From assembly GCA_003344405.1 (NCBI GenBank), contig NOWV01000004.1, positions 992,001-1,056,000 of the forward strand: a stretch of DNA of 64,000 bases, in the 5' to 3' direction. The position numbers and the translations under genes are program-made. Under the pieces are notes generated by a model. It did no database searches. It saw only the letters and a program-made list of their open reading frames with translations, and was not told the origin of the DNA. The stretch's first letter is position 1. Each line of letters starts with the position of its first letter. This DNA comes from Trichoplax sp. H2. Taxonomy: Eukaryota; Placozoa; Uniplacotomia; Trichoplacea. Below are positions 62,278-64,000 of the stretch, piece by piece.

Positions 62278-64000
62278 ATGATAACGAATATCAATAAATT
62301 TTCCTCTATAATTATTGTTGTCTGTCTTACGACTAATTTCGCAAGAAATGTAGAAAAATGGGAGATCGATTCCTTCAGGTAAGCTCACTAACCAGGCATT
62401 ATTTTTGTATTACAACCCAAATTATAGTTAGTAGGAGCAAAAGTAAATACACCTTTAAAAATAACAGTAGAAACATAGTTTGTCATAAATAATTAATTAA
62501 ATATCCGATTTAAAATACTTGAAGGTGTTTTGTAACATTAATGTTCAGCGTTGGTGCATCTCCTAAATCTGTTGTCTTTTACGAGTTTATCCAACCAACT
62601 GAGCAAGCACTTGTTAGATAGTATTGACCCATCATTGCAATGAAAGCTAAAAATTGTGCATTATAACGGAGTATATGAAATATTTGTAGGACTCATTGTT
62701 TTGACTAAAGGCCTAAGACTTTATAATTACGATTCTGTTTGGCTGTGTATAAATTACTGTATATACTGTAGACATGTGTTGTACTGTAGTAGACATAACA
62801 TTGACGTTACCACAACCAATACCAAAGATTCAAATAGATAACATAATCAATCTATTCCAGATAGTACAGTATATTGATTTTAATGATTTAAATGTATGTG
62901 TAATCACACCAGTTTATAACTTGCTTGAGGATAAGCTTATTTCTATAATATTTTTATTATTGGAATATTCGAAGTTTTCTATACTGTACTATAGGTTGAT
63001 TCTGACCTGATGCCAATATATGCGTATATAGTTTGTTCATATGTGCATTTCTATGATTTTTAAACTAGGCGTGACGTTAAAGAAATGTTTTATCATGGAT
63101 ACGACAATTATCTTCGACATGCTTATCCCTATGATGAACTTAAACCATTATCATGTCAAGGAATGAATACTTGGGGAAGGTAGTACGCGTATAAGTATTG
63201 ACGAAGAAGAATTTATACGGACGTGTAGTAATTTTGATTCACATATAAATTACAAATTTGGTAATTACTATATGCCGTTTTTATAAATTTATTAGCTTTT
63301 CTCTAACGTTAATCGACTCGTTGGATACACTACTTGTAAGTATTAATTTGTGAAATTACTAATACGCGAAAGATATGGAGATATTATATCAAATATTTAC
63401 GTATATCATTGAATTCCATAACTATGAGTGAATATTTCTTAAATGATGATAAAATAAATCAGATAAATGCTTAGCAAAGATATTAAAATTTCCTCTTTAA
63501 GCGTATAAGAAGTGTGATAACGTCCTCGATCTTCTTTACTGTTCTTAGATAATGGGAAACAAGACAGAATTTGCAAGAGTAGTAAAAATATTGATCGACA
63601 CCGCTAACTTTGATATCGATATCAATGTATCTGTTTTTGAAACAAACATAAGAAGTAAGTTTTAGAAACAGTTGATCGAATGGGCTTCTGATTATTCAAT
63701 TATAGGATTAAAATTGCTATAACATCATCTCGTACTAATTTTCTTTAATGGATTTTCAAATAAACGTATACTGCATGAGGTGATAAGATGGTAGCATGTA
63801 ATATGTAGTTTGTCATTTACTGAAGAGACTACTAAAAAAGAGAGTATTCACTGTGAACCTTCGACAGATACAATTTTAATGTGCATCATCAATAATGTGA
63901 TAACTTAGTCTAAAATTTACTTTGATGACTAGTAACTAAAAATGTACAATTATTTTTCTATTTGAAGTTGTTGGCGGCTTGCTCTCTGCACATTTGCTTT
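62278..64000 (+). CDS. EDEM: EDEM-type alpha-mannosidase-like protein (GH47), 5' part
   Basis: ER degradation-enhancing mannosidase-like protein: it trims or recognises N-glycans on misfolded glycoproteins and sends them to ERAD. Exons: 62278-62378, 63069-63179, 63296-63335, 63549-63654, and 63968 to beyond the window end; phases agree. Exon 1 gives a signal peptide (basic start, hydrophobic core [11 protein letters not shown]) leading into a short acidic linker. The GH47 domain begins with [14 protein letters not shown], then [48 protein letters not shown] and [11 protein letters not shown]. The wording is closest to EDEM2/EDEM3. The catalytic-domain remainder lies outside the window, so paralogue and active-site state cannot be judged. 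It is divergent from the F-box-WD gene. Confidence 0.92.

Overview
This is intron-rich eukaryotic nuclear DNA, AT-rich by eye (no base count was run). The protein families are animal ones: TMX3, RELCH, AKTIP, PHAF1, a p40phox-like protein and a class A GPCR. Genes are compact, introns are mostly 60-300 bp, and there are almost no transposon coding remains. Together this suggests a simple non-bilaterian animal; a placozoan such as Trichoplax is my best guess, as inference and not proof. I see no tRNA, rRNA, CRISPR or prokaryotic operon.

Layout: (1) 1-2672, intergenic DNA with dense TACTG/CAGTA pentamer clusters. (2) 2673-8776 (+), TMX3, an ER thioredoxin-family membrane protein, 17 exons. (3) 10628-12263 (-), UPF0598/C8orf82 homologue. 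(4) 13803-14420 (+), a coiled-coil protein I do not recognise. (5) 16337-18409 (-), AKTIP. (6) 19337-26933 (+), RELCH, 31 exons. (7) 29209-34622 (-), a DDX5/DDX17 DEAD-box helicase, 17 exons. (8) 36172-39241 (-), a p40phox (NCF4)-like PX-PB1 protein with no SH3. (9) 39827-45259 (+), PHAF1 (C16orf70/UPF0183), 16 exons. (10) 48438-49436 (-), an intronless class A GPCR. (11) 49437-57344, a very AT-rich stretch with no gene I can support. (12) 57345-61147 (-), an F-box/WD40 protein. (13) 62278-64000 (+), the 5' part of an EDEM-type ER mannosidase-like gene, cut by the window end.

The exons are much shorter than standard ORFs, so most genes were rebuilt by hand. I used family-conserved peptides, GT/AG borders and reading-phase agreement; phases agree across every junction given. 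Exon ends are predictions.

Most genes are in head-to-head pairs: C8orf82/coiled-coil, AKTIP/RELCH, NCF4-like/PHAF1 and F-box-WD/EDEM. The most striking non-coding signal is a pentamer family (TACTG on one strand, CAGTA on the other) that flips orientation and builds palindromes such as GTACTGTAC and CAGTACTG. Dense clusters lie just upstream of, or between the start codons of, nearly every rebuilt gene (TMX3, DDX, and all four divergent pairs). They are essentially absent at the GPCR and through 40-61 kb. I put this forward as the possible undescribed element: a GTAC-dyad promoter array. Functionally, two divergent pairs link related trafficking processes (AKTIP/RELCH on endosomes; p40phox-like/PHAF1, both from PI3P-binding families), and TMX3 and EDEM both serve ER protein folding or quality control.
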